From: CAZJJK01 sp964546285
GTDB lineage: Bacteria; Spirochaetota; Spirochaetia; Treponematales; Breznakiellaceae
Reading direction: 5' to 3'
Assembly (NCBI GenBank): GCA_964546285.1
Contig: CAZJJK010000003.1
Span: 22,646-86,645 of the forward strand
DNA: 64,000 nt
Within the stretch, counting starts at the first letter, position 1; every line of letters begins with the position of its first letter. The notes below the pieces were generated by a model, which worked only from the letters and a program-made list of their open reading frames with translations, was not told where the DNA came from and did no database searches. A program made the position numbers and the translations under genes. Positions 17,352-25,600 of this stretch are shown here, in pieces.

Positions 17352-17837
17352 CTACATCCTTAGCCTTTTCTCGTACTGAGCGATCAGGCGATCCCGCTTG
17401 AGCGGCGGTAAACGGTCAATAAATAGAACGCCCTCCAAGTGATCGTACTCATGGAGAATAACCCGCGCCAGAAAACCATCGGCGTCAATCATAAAAGGCC
17501 GGCCGCGTTCGTTCCAGGCTTGCACCTTTAGGGCAATCGATCTGGTCACATCGGAATATACTCCAGGAACCGATAGACAGCCTTCCTCAATTTTCGTTTG
17601 TTCTTGGGACGTTTCTATGATGGACGGGTTAATGAAGACGCGTGGTTTATCGCCCTCCAATTGAGTGACAAAAATACGCTCTTGGCGGGCTATTTGCGGT
17701 CCAGCCAAACCAATGCCTCGTCCGGCTCTCATTATTTCCAACATGCTTTCGGCTAAAGCGGCGACATCGCCGTTAATATCGGTGATGGGTAAGGCTTTTT
17801 GTCTTAGTATGTCGTTTCCAAGTGTGATGATTTCCAT
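17352..17837 (-). CDS. def: peptide deformylase
   Basis: 161 residues. It removes the N-formyl group from nascent proteins. All three motifs are present: GIGLAGPQ, EGCLSVPG with the metal Cys, and HEYDHLEGVLFID with the HExxH metal site. Length is typical. The ATG is preceded by no Shine-Dalgarno, but by TTGTCC, 17 bp, TATTAT, 9 nt, so its leader is very short. First gene of def-fmt-PASTA. Confidence 0.97.
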   Translation of the reverse strand: MEIITLGNDILRQKALPITDINGDVAALAESMLEIMRAGRGIGLAGPQIARQERIFVTQLEGDKPRVFINPSIIETSQEQTKIEEGCLSVPGVYSDVTRSIALKVQAWNERGRPFMIDADGFLARVILHEYDHLEGVLFIDRLPPLKRDRLIAQYEKRLRM

Positions 17838-17846
17838 AGCTTAGTA

Positions 17847-17875
17847 ATAATAAGAAAGATTTTGTCTCTGGACAA
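17847..17875 (-). promoter_or_regulatory. promoter of def-fmt-PASTA
   Basis: On the minus strand, TTGTCC, 17 bp, TATTAT, then 9 nt to the ATG at 17837. Confidence 0.5.
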
Positions 17876-17900
17876 GGGAGGCAGGAAGCGTTTGTTCTTG

Positions 17901-17929
17901 TTGTCGGTCTTCAAGAATGATCCTATACT
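17901..17929 (+). promoter_or_regulatory. promoter of the gcv operon
   Basis: TTGTCG, 17 bp, TATACT. The predicted leader is only about 48 nt and ends with a GGCGGGGG Shine-Dalgarno region, too short to hold a glycine riboswitch. Confidence 0.55.
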
Positions 17930-17983
17930 ACTAGCTGTGGTGGGTTCGCTGGATGCTTTCTATTCTTTGGGGCGGGGGTCTTG

Positions 17984-19081
17984 ATGAAAACGACTGCCTT
18001 ACGCGACAGGCATGAGAAGGCCGGCGCTGTTTTTGTGCCATACGCCGACTATGATTTGCCTCTTAATTTCGCTTCCGGCGCGATAGCCGAACATCGCCTA
18101 ACTCGACGTTCTGTCGCTTTATTCGATATTTCCCATATGGCCCGTTTTCGCGTTTTTGGTTCATCCGCCACTAAACAATTATCTTTTTTGGTTTCCAGTC
18201 GTGTTCATGATTTAGAGCTTGACCACGCCCGTTACGCTTTGCTCTTGGATGAGGCCGGTACGGTCCGCGATGATATTTTTCTTTATCGCCTGGCGGACAA
18301 TGAATGGCTAATGGTGGCTAATGCCGTAAACCATGCCTCTGATCTAGCGTATCTCCGCGATACGCTAAGCCCCGATACGGTAGTGGAGGACCAAACCGAG
18401 AAGCTCTTTATGCTTGCCCTTCAGGGTCCAAAGGCAATGTATCTTTTAGACTCCCTGACGGGAGGCGCTCTATCGTCTTTACCGCGCTTAGCCTCCTTGG
18501 AATTAAGCCTTTTAGGTTCCAAAATTCGCGTCGCTCGTACCGGTTATACCGGCGAGGATGGGGCGGAATTGTTTTTCCCTGCAAGCAAAGCCGAGGCGTT
18601 GTATGATCTCATAATGAAGGCCGCCAAGGATGTGAATATAGAAGCGGGACCGGCTGGATTAGCCGCCCGCGACTCCTTACGGTTTGAGGCGGGTATGCCT
18701 CTTTACGGGCATGAACTTGGGCCAACGCTTACGCCTGTTGAATCCGGTATGCTCTGGGCTTGCGATTTCTCTAAGGACTTTGTCGGTAAGGAAGCCGTGC
18801 TGGCGCGAAAGGCGGCTGGTACCGCTCAAAAGCTAGTGGCTCTGAAAGTCTTGGGCGGTGTTCCCAGAGAAGGCTATCCCGTGCTTGCCGCCAATGGTCA
18901 AGCGCTTGGGGCTTGCGTTTCCGGTTTATTCTGTCCCACGCTTGGCGGGTTTTACGCGAACGCTTTTGTGCCCCCAGCCTATGCCGTTTTAGGGGGAAGC
19001 TTATCGGTTCTGATCCGAGGGATAGCGAAAGAGGCTGTGGTGGTGTCGCGTCCGCTTTATAAGCCGGTTTATCGGCGCTAA
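17984..19081 (+). CDS. gcvT: glycine cleavage system T protein (aminomethyltransferase)
   Basis: 365 residues. It moves the methylene group from aminomethyl-lipoyl H protein to tetrahydrofolate, releasing ammonia and methylene-THF. Family marks are LFDISHMARFRV, LALQGPKA, RTGYTGEDGAELFFPA and LRFEAGMPLYGHEL. I use the ATG at 17984 rather than the TTG one codon earlier; GGGGG lies upstream. First gene of gcvT-gcvH-gcvPA-gcvPB, giving glycine breakdown (or, reversed, synthesis) tied to one-carbon units used by Fhs and Fmt. Confidence 0.97.
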   Translation: MKTTALRDRHEKAGAVFVPYADYDLPLNFASGAIAEHRLTRRSVALFDISHMARFRVFGSSATKQLSFLVSSRVHDLELDHARYALLLDEAGTVRDDIFLYRLADNEWLMVANAVNHASDLAYLRDTLSPDTVVEDQTEKLFMLALQGPKAMYLLDSLTGGALSSLPRLASLELSLLGSKIRVARTGYTGEDGAELFFPASKAEALYDLIMKAAKDVNIEAGPAGLAARDSLRFEAGMPLYGHELGPTLTPVESGMLWACDFSKDFVGKEAVLARKAAGTAQKLVALKVLGGVPREGYPVLAANGQALGACVSGLFCPTLGGFYANAFVPPAYAVLGGSLSVLIRGIAKEAVVVSRPLYKPVYRR

Positions 19082-19132
19082 GCTCTTATATAAACGAAGC
19101 GCGACGCGGTTTTTTTTAAGGAGGTCGTTTTG

Positions 19133-19513
19133 GTGCTTGACGAATCGCTTCTTTATGACAAAACCCATGAATGGGTACGGCGCGATGGTGCCGCTGTCGT
19201 CATCGGTATTAGCGATCATGCCCAGATGAGTTTGGGCGATATCGTTTATGTGGAATTGCCTAAGGAGGGGACGGTACTAAAGCGCGGCGGCGTTTTTGGC
19301 GTCGCGGAGTCCGTCAAGGCCGCTTCCGATCTCTATGCGCCAGTCAGCGGAACGGTAAAGGCCGTAAATGTGGACCTAAATGCCAGTCCAGAGCTGGTTA
19401 ATCGGGATTGTTATGGCTCTGGCTGGCTTATTCGTCTGGAACCCTTTGAGGCTTCGGATTTGGATGAATTACTTGATTCGGCTTCCTATAGCCGTCTTGT
19501 CGGTGGGGCTTAG
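19133..19513 (+). CDS. gcvH: glycine cleavage system H protein
   Basis: 126 residues. It is the lipoyl carrier shuttling aminomethyl between P, T and L proteins. The lipoylation site is the Lys in GVAESVKAASDLYAPVSG (residue 62). THEWV near the N terminus is also typical. AAGGAGG ends 8 nt before the GTG at 19133 and 5 nt before a TTG at 19130, so the exact start is uncertain by one codon. It lies 51 bp after gcvT and ends one base before gcvPA. Confidence 0.97.
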   Translation: MLDESLLYDKTHEWVRRDGAAVVIGISDHAQMSLGDIVYVELPKEGTVLKRGGVFGVAESVKAASDLYAPVSGTVKAVNVDLNASPELVNRDCYGSGWLIRLEPFEASDLDELLDSASYSRLVGGA

Positions 19514-19514
19514 G

Positions 19515-20936
19515 ATGCCGTTTATCCCCACTACGGAAGAGGAACGGGAGGATATGCTCCATGCTCTCGGCGTCGTGGATATCGCCGAGCTGTTTGATGA
19601 AATACCGGAAAAACGGCGCTATGTGGATTTTGCCTTACCGCTGGGCCTTTCGGAACTGGAGCTGTCCAAAGAGCTGGAAGCTCTGGCCGCCGCCAATAAG
19701 CCGATGGATAGCTTCCGGTGGTTTTTAGGCGCTGGGGTTTATGATCATTTTATACCCGCCGCGGTAGGGCCGCTCTCTTCTAGGGGCGAATTTGTTACTT
19801 CTTACACCCCCTATCAGCCTGAGATAAGTCAAGGTACTTTGCAAAGCATATTTGAGTATCAAAGCCTTATCGCCATACTGTCCGGTCTGGATGTCGTTAA
19901 CGCCGGACATTACGATGGCGCTAGCGCTCTGGCGGAGGCCGTTATTATGGCCCTGAGGCGAGCTCCGTCTAAGCGGCGGGTTCTCCTGCCTTCCGCCCTT
20001 CATCCGGAGTATCGATCCGTCTTGGAGCTGTATGTGGCGCCGTATGACGCCTTGCTTGAGAACTATGATGATATTCAGACGCTTGTCGTTCGGGAAAAAA
20101 CGGAGGATTCCGATCTTGCCGCCCTGGTAGCTTCTTATCCCGATTTTTTAGGACGTATACCTGAGCTTGATAACGCGGCGGCGGCCGCGCATGACGCGGG
20201 AGCGCTCTTTATCATTCAAGCCGATCCGATCATGCTTGGCATGTTTAAAAGTCCAGGTGAGCTTGGCGCTGATATTATGACCGCGGAAGGCCAAGCTTTG
20301 GGCAATGAGCCGGCTTTCGGCGGTCCTTATCTGGGCATTATGGCGGCGCGGAGCCATCTGGCGCGGTCGCTGCCAGGCCGCATAGTCGGAGAGGCCCACG
20401 ATGATAAAGGCCGCCGCGCCTATGTTCTCACGCTGGCCGCCCGAGAGCAACATATTAGACGCGAAAAAGCGCTGTCCAATATTTGTTCCAACCAAGGTCT
20501 TATCGCTTTGCGCGCGACGATTTATTTGGCGCTTATGGGAAGGGTCGGCTTAAAGCGCGCCGCGGAGCTTTGCTGGCATAACGCCCACTACGCCGCTTCC
20601 CGTATCCGAGATCTAAAGGGCTATGAAGTGGCGGACGCTTTGTTTTTTAAAGAATTCGTCGTGAAGACGCCTATCCCGGCGGAGGAGCTTAGCCGACGCT
20701 TGCGGGCCAAGCGTATAGTGCCAGGCTTGCCCTTATCGCGTTATTTTCCGGATAGGCCGCGGGAACTGTTGGTTTGTGTTACGGAAAAGGCGGTTCGCGC
20801 TGATATCGATGATTTAGTCGCGGCTCTTAAGAGCGCTGTTTCAGCCGAGGAAAGCGGCGCTTATATGGCGAGCGCTTCCTCCAAAGCGAGCGCTTTACCC
20901 AAAGCGAGCGCTTTACCCAAAGCGAGCATACAATGA
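19515..20936 (+). CDS. gcvPA: glycine dehydrogenase (decarboxylating) subunit 1
   Basis: 473 residues, N-terminal half of the split P protein; with GcvPB it decarboxylates glycine and loads H protein. The ATG at 19515 is one base after the gcvH stop and starts MPFIPTTEEER, the expected N terminus; the reading frame stays open upstream inside gcvH but that part is not the gene. Family marks include NKPMDSFRWFLGAGVYDH and TPYQPEISQGTLQSIFEYQ. The last 20 residues are an unusual repetitive tail (KASALP twice) encoded by an 18-bp tandem repeat. The last four bases overlap gcvPB. Confidence 0.96.
   Translation: MPFIPTTEEEREDMLHALGVVDIAELFDEIPEKRRYVDFALPLGLSELELSKELEALAAANKPMDSFRWFLGAGVYDHFIPAAVGPLSSRGEFVTSYTPYQPEISQGTLQSIFEYQSLIAILSGLDVVNAGHYDGASALAEAVIMALRRAPSKRRVLLPSALHPEYRSVLELYVAPYDALLENYDDIQTLVVREKTEDSDLAALVASYPDFLGRIPELDNAAAAAHDAGALFIIQADPIMLGMFKSPGELGADIMTAEGQALGNEPAFGGPYLGIMAARSHLARSLPGRIVGEAHDDKGRRAYVLTLAAREQHIRREKALSNICSNQGLIALRATIYLALMGRVGLKRAAELCWHNAHYAASRIRDLKGYEVADALFFKEFVVKTPIPAEELSRRLRAKRIVPGLPLSRYFPDRPRELLVCVTEKAVRADIDDLVAALKSAVSAEESGAYMASASSKASALPKASALPKASIQ
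20883..20927 (+). repeat. 18-bp tandem repeat at the end of gcvPA
   Basis: Two full copies of AAAGCGAGCGCTTTACCC (20883-20900 and 20901-20918) plus a half copy. Each unit is close to palindromic (AAAGCG-AG-CGCTTT). It encodes the KASALP tail of GcvPA. The first 16 bases recur in the intergenic region at 22557-22572. Confidence 0.75.
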
Positions 20937-22369
20937 GTTCACGTCTATTGTTTGAGGCTTCGGTGCCTGGCCGGATCGGTATGCGTTTGCCGGAGCTTTC
21001 CGTGCCTTTAACGCCACCGCCGGCCGCGAAATTACGGAAAGAGCTCCCCTTGCCGGAAATGGATGAACTAGGCGTCGTCAGGCATTTTATGGCTTTATCC
21101 AGTCTTAATTATTCGGTTGACCGAGGCTTCTATCCCCTTGGCTCCTGTACTATGAAATACAACCCAAAATTAGGAGACTACGCGGCCGAGCTAGTCGGTT
21201 TTAGGCGCATACATCCATTGGAAAGCGGGCTGGCTCAAGGCGCTTTGGAGCTTATGTACTCACTCCAAACCGCTCTGGGTGAATTAAGCGGGTTTCCGGC
21301 GGTTTCACTGCAGGGCGCCGCTGGAGCTCAAGCCGAGCTGGCTGGCGTGTTAATGATCAAAGCCTACCATAACAGCCGCGGTGAGGCTGGACGAAGGCGT
21401 ATACTGATCCCCGATTCCGCGCATGGCACCAATCCCGCTTCCTGCGCTATGGCTGGGCTTATCGCTCAAACTCTACCGTCTGACGAGTCCGGCGGCGTTT
21501 CTATGGACGCGCTTAAAGCCGCTTGCTCCCATTCCGAGGATTTCGCGGGGTTAATGATTACCAACCCGAATACTCTTGGTTTATTCGAGCGCGATATAGA
21601 GGAAATCTGCGCCCTTGTTCATCAGGCTGGAGGTTTGGTATACGGTGATGGCGCTAATATGAACGCGCTTGTCGGCGTGGTGAAACCGGCTGAATTCGGT
21701 ATCGATCTGATGCACCTAAACTTGCATAAAACTTTCGCGACTCCCCATGGGGGAGGCGGCCCTGGGGCTGGCGCTCTGGCCGCCGCTGATTTTTTAGCCG
21801 ATTTTCTCCCCGGTCCTATAGTCGCCGCCTCCAGCGAAGGGCGGGAGCTTATTATGCCCCGCCGGAGCATAGGGCGGCTAAAAAGTTTTTATGGTAATTT
21901 TTCCGTTCTTGTCCGCGCTTACGCCTATATCCGGCGTCTTGGTCGCGACGGCCTAAGACGGGTTGCGGAATACGCCGTTCTCCACGCGAATTATCTACGC
22001 TTCCTTCTGGAAGACGTGTTCCCCGTCGCCTATGGCTCCGGACGCCGGTCCATGCATGAGTTTGTCGTTTCCGCCCAATTGCCTAATGGAGCGCGGGGTT
22101 TGGATGTCGCCAAACGCCTGATCGATTTTGGATTTCATCCGCCCACCATGTATTTCCCCTTAATCGTAAAGGAGGCGTTGATGATTGAGCCGACGGAAAC
22201 CGAATCCAAAGAAAGCTTGGAAGCTTTCGCGGCCGCCATGAAGGTTATCGTGAGCGAAGCTGAGGATCCGGAACGCGTCAGCGAATTGAAGAACGCGCCG
22301 CGCGGAACTCCAGTCGGGCGGCTTGATGAAACCCAAGCCGCGCGTAAACCAATTTTACGGTATTATTGA
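20933..22369 (+). CDS. gcvPB: glycine dehydrogenase (decarboxylating) subunit 2
   Basis: 478 residues, C-terminal half of the split P protein and the PLP-carrying subunit. The PLP Lys is in NLHKTFATPHGGGGPG. GSCTMKYNPK near residue 75 and the AHGTNPASCAMAG stretch are family hallmarks. The ATG overlaps the gcvPA stop by 4 nt, so the two subunits are translationally coupled. No gcvL (lipoamide dehydrogenase) gene follows; it must be elsewhere. Confidence 0.97.
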   Translation: MSSRLLFEASVPGRIGMRLPELSVPLTPPPAAKLRKELPLPEMDELGVVRHFMALSSLNYSVDRGFYPLGSCTMKYNPKLGDYAAELVGFRRIHPLESGLAQGALELMYSLQTALGELSGFPAVSLQGAAGAQAELAGVLMIKAYHNSRGEAGRRRILIPDSAHGTNPASCAMAGLIAQTLPSDESGGVSMDALKAACSHSEDFAGLMITNPNTLGLFERDIEEICALVHQAGGLVYGDGANMNALVGVVKPAEFGIDLMHLNLHKTFATPHGGGGPGAGALAAADFLADFLPGPIVAASSEGRELIMPRRSIGRLKSFYGNFSVLVRAYAYIRRLGRDGLRRVAEYAVLHANYLRFLLEDVFPVAYGSGRRSMHEFVVSAQLPNGARGLDVAKRLIDFGFHPPTMYFPLIVKEALMIEPTETESKESLEAFAAAMKVIVSEAEDPERVSELKNAPRGTPVGRLDETQAARKPILRYY

Positions 22370-22698
22370 GCCTCATTACGAAATTGGTTATTTTAGAAGA
22401 GGCCTTACGCGTTTAGCCGGATAAAAGGCGGCTCCATTGAGTCTCTTTCAATAGTCTTACGCTTTTGAAAGCCGACAAACAAGGCAATCTTGGTTTTATT
22501 ATTTGTATTGTATGGAAATACAAAACTTTTAGATAAAACCGCGAAGGCTTTTCGCGAAAGCGAGCGCTTTACGCGAGAACCTTAGTGCTCTATCTTTAGG
22601 TGAAATCGCGCTTGCCGCGCGTATCGGGTTTCAAGAGCTGAAGGCTTTTGGAATCGTTTTTGTCGCTGAGTAGTTGTAAAAGCCCTTGGAGGAAAGCG
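22370..22698. other. intergenic region with hairpins and a dispersed repeat
   Basis: 329 bp between gcvPB and the large OmpA-type gene. It holds inverted repeats CTTTCAA/TTGAAAG (about 22445-22472) and TTTGTAT/ATACAAA (about 22502-22524), either of which could end the gcv transcript, though neither has a good T run. The dispersed repeat copy is at 22551-22572. No convincing ORF, RNA gene or strong promoter is seen; GGAGG at 22688-22692 is the ribosome site of the next gene. Confidence 0.5.
22551..22572 (+). repeat. dispersed palindromic repeat, intergenic copy
   Basis: TTCGCGAAAGCGAGC (15 bp shared with 5320-5334, opposite strand) running into AAAGCGAGCGCTTTAC (16 bp shared with the gcvPA tail repeats). 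It links the three sites as one repeat family. Confidence 0.5.
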
Positions 22699-25600
22699 AT
22701 GTACCGCCTTTCATATCAATTTCGCCGGCTCTGTCTGATTATCAGCCTCCTTTTAGCCGTGAGTTTTGTATTCGCTGATCCTCCCAGGGGCGCTGAAACG
22801 GTCCGCGCCCTTTACGCGCCAGCCCTGCTTGGCGGCGGCGATTTTGTAACGGCTCGCGGCGGTTCTTTCAGCGATAGCCTTAACCCCGCCTCAACAGGCT
22901 TGGAACAATTGGTCAATTTCGATGCCGGCTATATACTTTTACCGGCTTTGGATGGAAGCGGTTTTGGCCATGCCGCGAATCTCGGCCTTGTCCTGCCGAC
23001 CCGCTACGCGGTATTCGGCGGCTCCCTCCATTTTTTCTCCAGTCCCCATTCTTCCTATCCCATAGGAAGCGGCGGCGGCTTTAAAGCGGGCGCTTCCAAG
23101 GACCTTTTCCCCACGCTAACGGTCGGCGCGGCTTTTGGGGCGGATTTTGGGAGCTCAAGCGACGGCGCCTTTGATTGGCGAGTCGGGCTTGACCTGGGCG
23201 TCCAGGGGACGCTTGGCGATGTGGGTTTTATGAGAAACCTGCGTTATGGCGCGGCGTTGACCGGCATAGGCAGCCTTGGCTGGGTGCCGCGGGCCTTTAC
23301 GCCGACCGCCGGTATCGCCTTCGATCTGTTTGGCGAAAGCGCTGTGTCAGCCTTCAGCCTGGCCGTTTCCGCTGATTTGGGCTTCCCCAGCTTTAGCAAT
23401 ATAACGGGCAAACTTGGCTTTGAGGCGGGCTTAGGCCATCTGGTTCGATTACGCGCCGCGAGCGGCTTTAACCTAGCGGAGTTAATACAAGGCACCGCCG
23501 CTTGGGCTATTCCCTCTATCGGTTTGAGCGTGAATTTAGCCTTGCCGGGTAAAGCGAATCCCGATGAAACTCCCAGAACGGTAGACGGTAAGGTGTCTAT
23601 AGACGCGGCGGCGCGTCCGCTTTATGACAGCGTCTGGGGCTTTGGCGGCGGCGCGGTGGTCACTTTAGGCGTGCTTGACCGCGAACCGCCTTCTATCGCT
23701 ATCGATTATGATGAACCGCGTTGGATATCGCCAAACAGCGATGGCAAGGCGGACGCGTTGACGTTTTCCCTTTCTATCACCGACAGCCGGTATGTCGCGT
23801 CCTGGGTGTTTCAGCTTCGCGATGCCGATGGAAGTATTGTTCGCTCTCTACGCAATAAAGAAAGGCGTCTGGAAAACGAGGGCGTGCGCGACCTATATGA
23901 CCGGCTTGTGGATGTGAAATCAGGCGTGGAAGTGCCGGAGTCTATAAGATGGGATGGAGCCTTCGATTCAGGCGCTATCGCCGCCGATGGCCAATATAGC
24001 TTCGTTATTATCGCCGTTGACGATAACGGAAACCGTTCCTCATCGGACCCCTTAGTCGTTCATGTCGATAACACGCCGCCAAGTATAGAGATACTTTCTC
24101 CCAGGCGCGGAGAGCAGAATATTTTCTCACCTGACGGCGACGGTAATAAGGATCAGTTTACGATTGAGCAAAAAGGATCGGCGGAGGAGCTCTGGACAGC
24201 CGTCATATACGATAGCGCGGGGAGCGCGGTAAGACGCTTTGATTTTATAGACGCCGCGCCAGGCCGCGTCGTTTGGGATGGTAGGAACGATAGCGGCGCT
24301 ATCGTTAACGACGGCGTCTATCGTTATGAGATAGGCTCGATTGACCGCGCGAAAAATGAACGCTACGCCTCGGTGGAAAATATCATAGTCGATACCGAAA
24401 GGCCGACTGTCTCCTTGACAATAGACGAAGCGTGGATTTCGCCAAACGGTGACGGCGTCAAAGACGGTGTCTGGTTTGGACCAGGAGCGCCGGTAAGCGA
24501 TGGCCTTGTATCATGGCGGATTGATGTATTGGATAAACGCCAGACGGTCCGCGGAAGCCTGTCTGGCGGCGCTTTGGTACCCGGCCGCGTGTTTTTTGAC
24601 GGTAAAACCAATACCGGCGAAAGTTTGGCGGAGGGCAGTTATTATGGCTCTATCGCCGTAGCCTATGACAACGGCTATACGGCTTACGCGAAATCCCCTT
24701 CTTTTACGGTGGATCTGACCGCTCCTCGCGTCAATGTTCTTCGTCCCGGTTTGGACGCTCTTAGAACCTTTTCCCCAAACGGTGATGGTAGAAAGGATAG
24801 TTTTTCTGTAGTACAGGCGGGTTCAAAAGAAGATAACTGGGTCGCCTATATTAAGGATGGCGCTGACCGGACAGTGCGGAGTTATTCCTGGGAAAACGCG
24901 GAACCGCCTGAATTCCAATGGGATGGCCTGGATGATTCTGGCCAGCCGGTTGCCGATGGGCGTTATAGCTACGAGATCGCCGCGCGTGATAAGGCTGGAA
25001 ACGCTGGTTCGGCTGATTTAAGCGGAATCATTGTGGATAAAAGTCAGCCCACGGTAACACTATCCGTCGCCTATGGCTATTACTCACCCAATGGAGACGG
25101 TGTTTTTGACGATTTGCCTTTGTTAAGTTCCGCCCAACAGCCAAGCTCCTCTGAAAATTGGACTATCGAACTGATAGACGCCGTAGATCAGACTAAACGG
25201 TCTTACAGGGGTTTAGGGGCCCCGCCGGAGAGACTTAGTTTTGGCGGACAAGATGATAAGGGTAACGCCTTGGCTGAAGCCTCTTATCGCGCCAAGCTTA
25301 CCGTTGATTACCGTAACGGGCATCGCGCTGTAGCGTATTCGCCCTACTTTATTTTGGATTTGACTCCCCCGCGCGCGACGGTCGCCGTGCGGAACGCCGT
25401 TTTCTCGCCAAATCGTGATGGAAACCTGGATAGCGTGGTGTTTACGCATGAAGGCAGTCAGGAAACGGCTTGGTCCGGCGAGATTAGGTCCGCCTCTAGC
25501 TCAGACGGCAAATTGGGTGAGCTTGTTCGCGGCTTTAGGCTGCCCGGCGTATTATCCGGCGATATTGAATGGGACGGCATGGATGATCGTGGGCGTTTAG

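Noticed and set aside
17930..17983. Glycine riboswitch before gcvT
   Set aside because: The leader after the TATACT box is only about 48 nt, too short, and no aptamer pattern is visible.
19380..19514. N-terminal extension of gcvPA
   Set aside because: Lies inside gcvH in another frame; the normal GcvPA N terminus begins at 19515.
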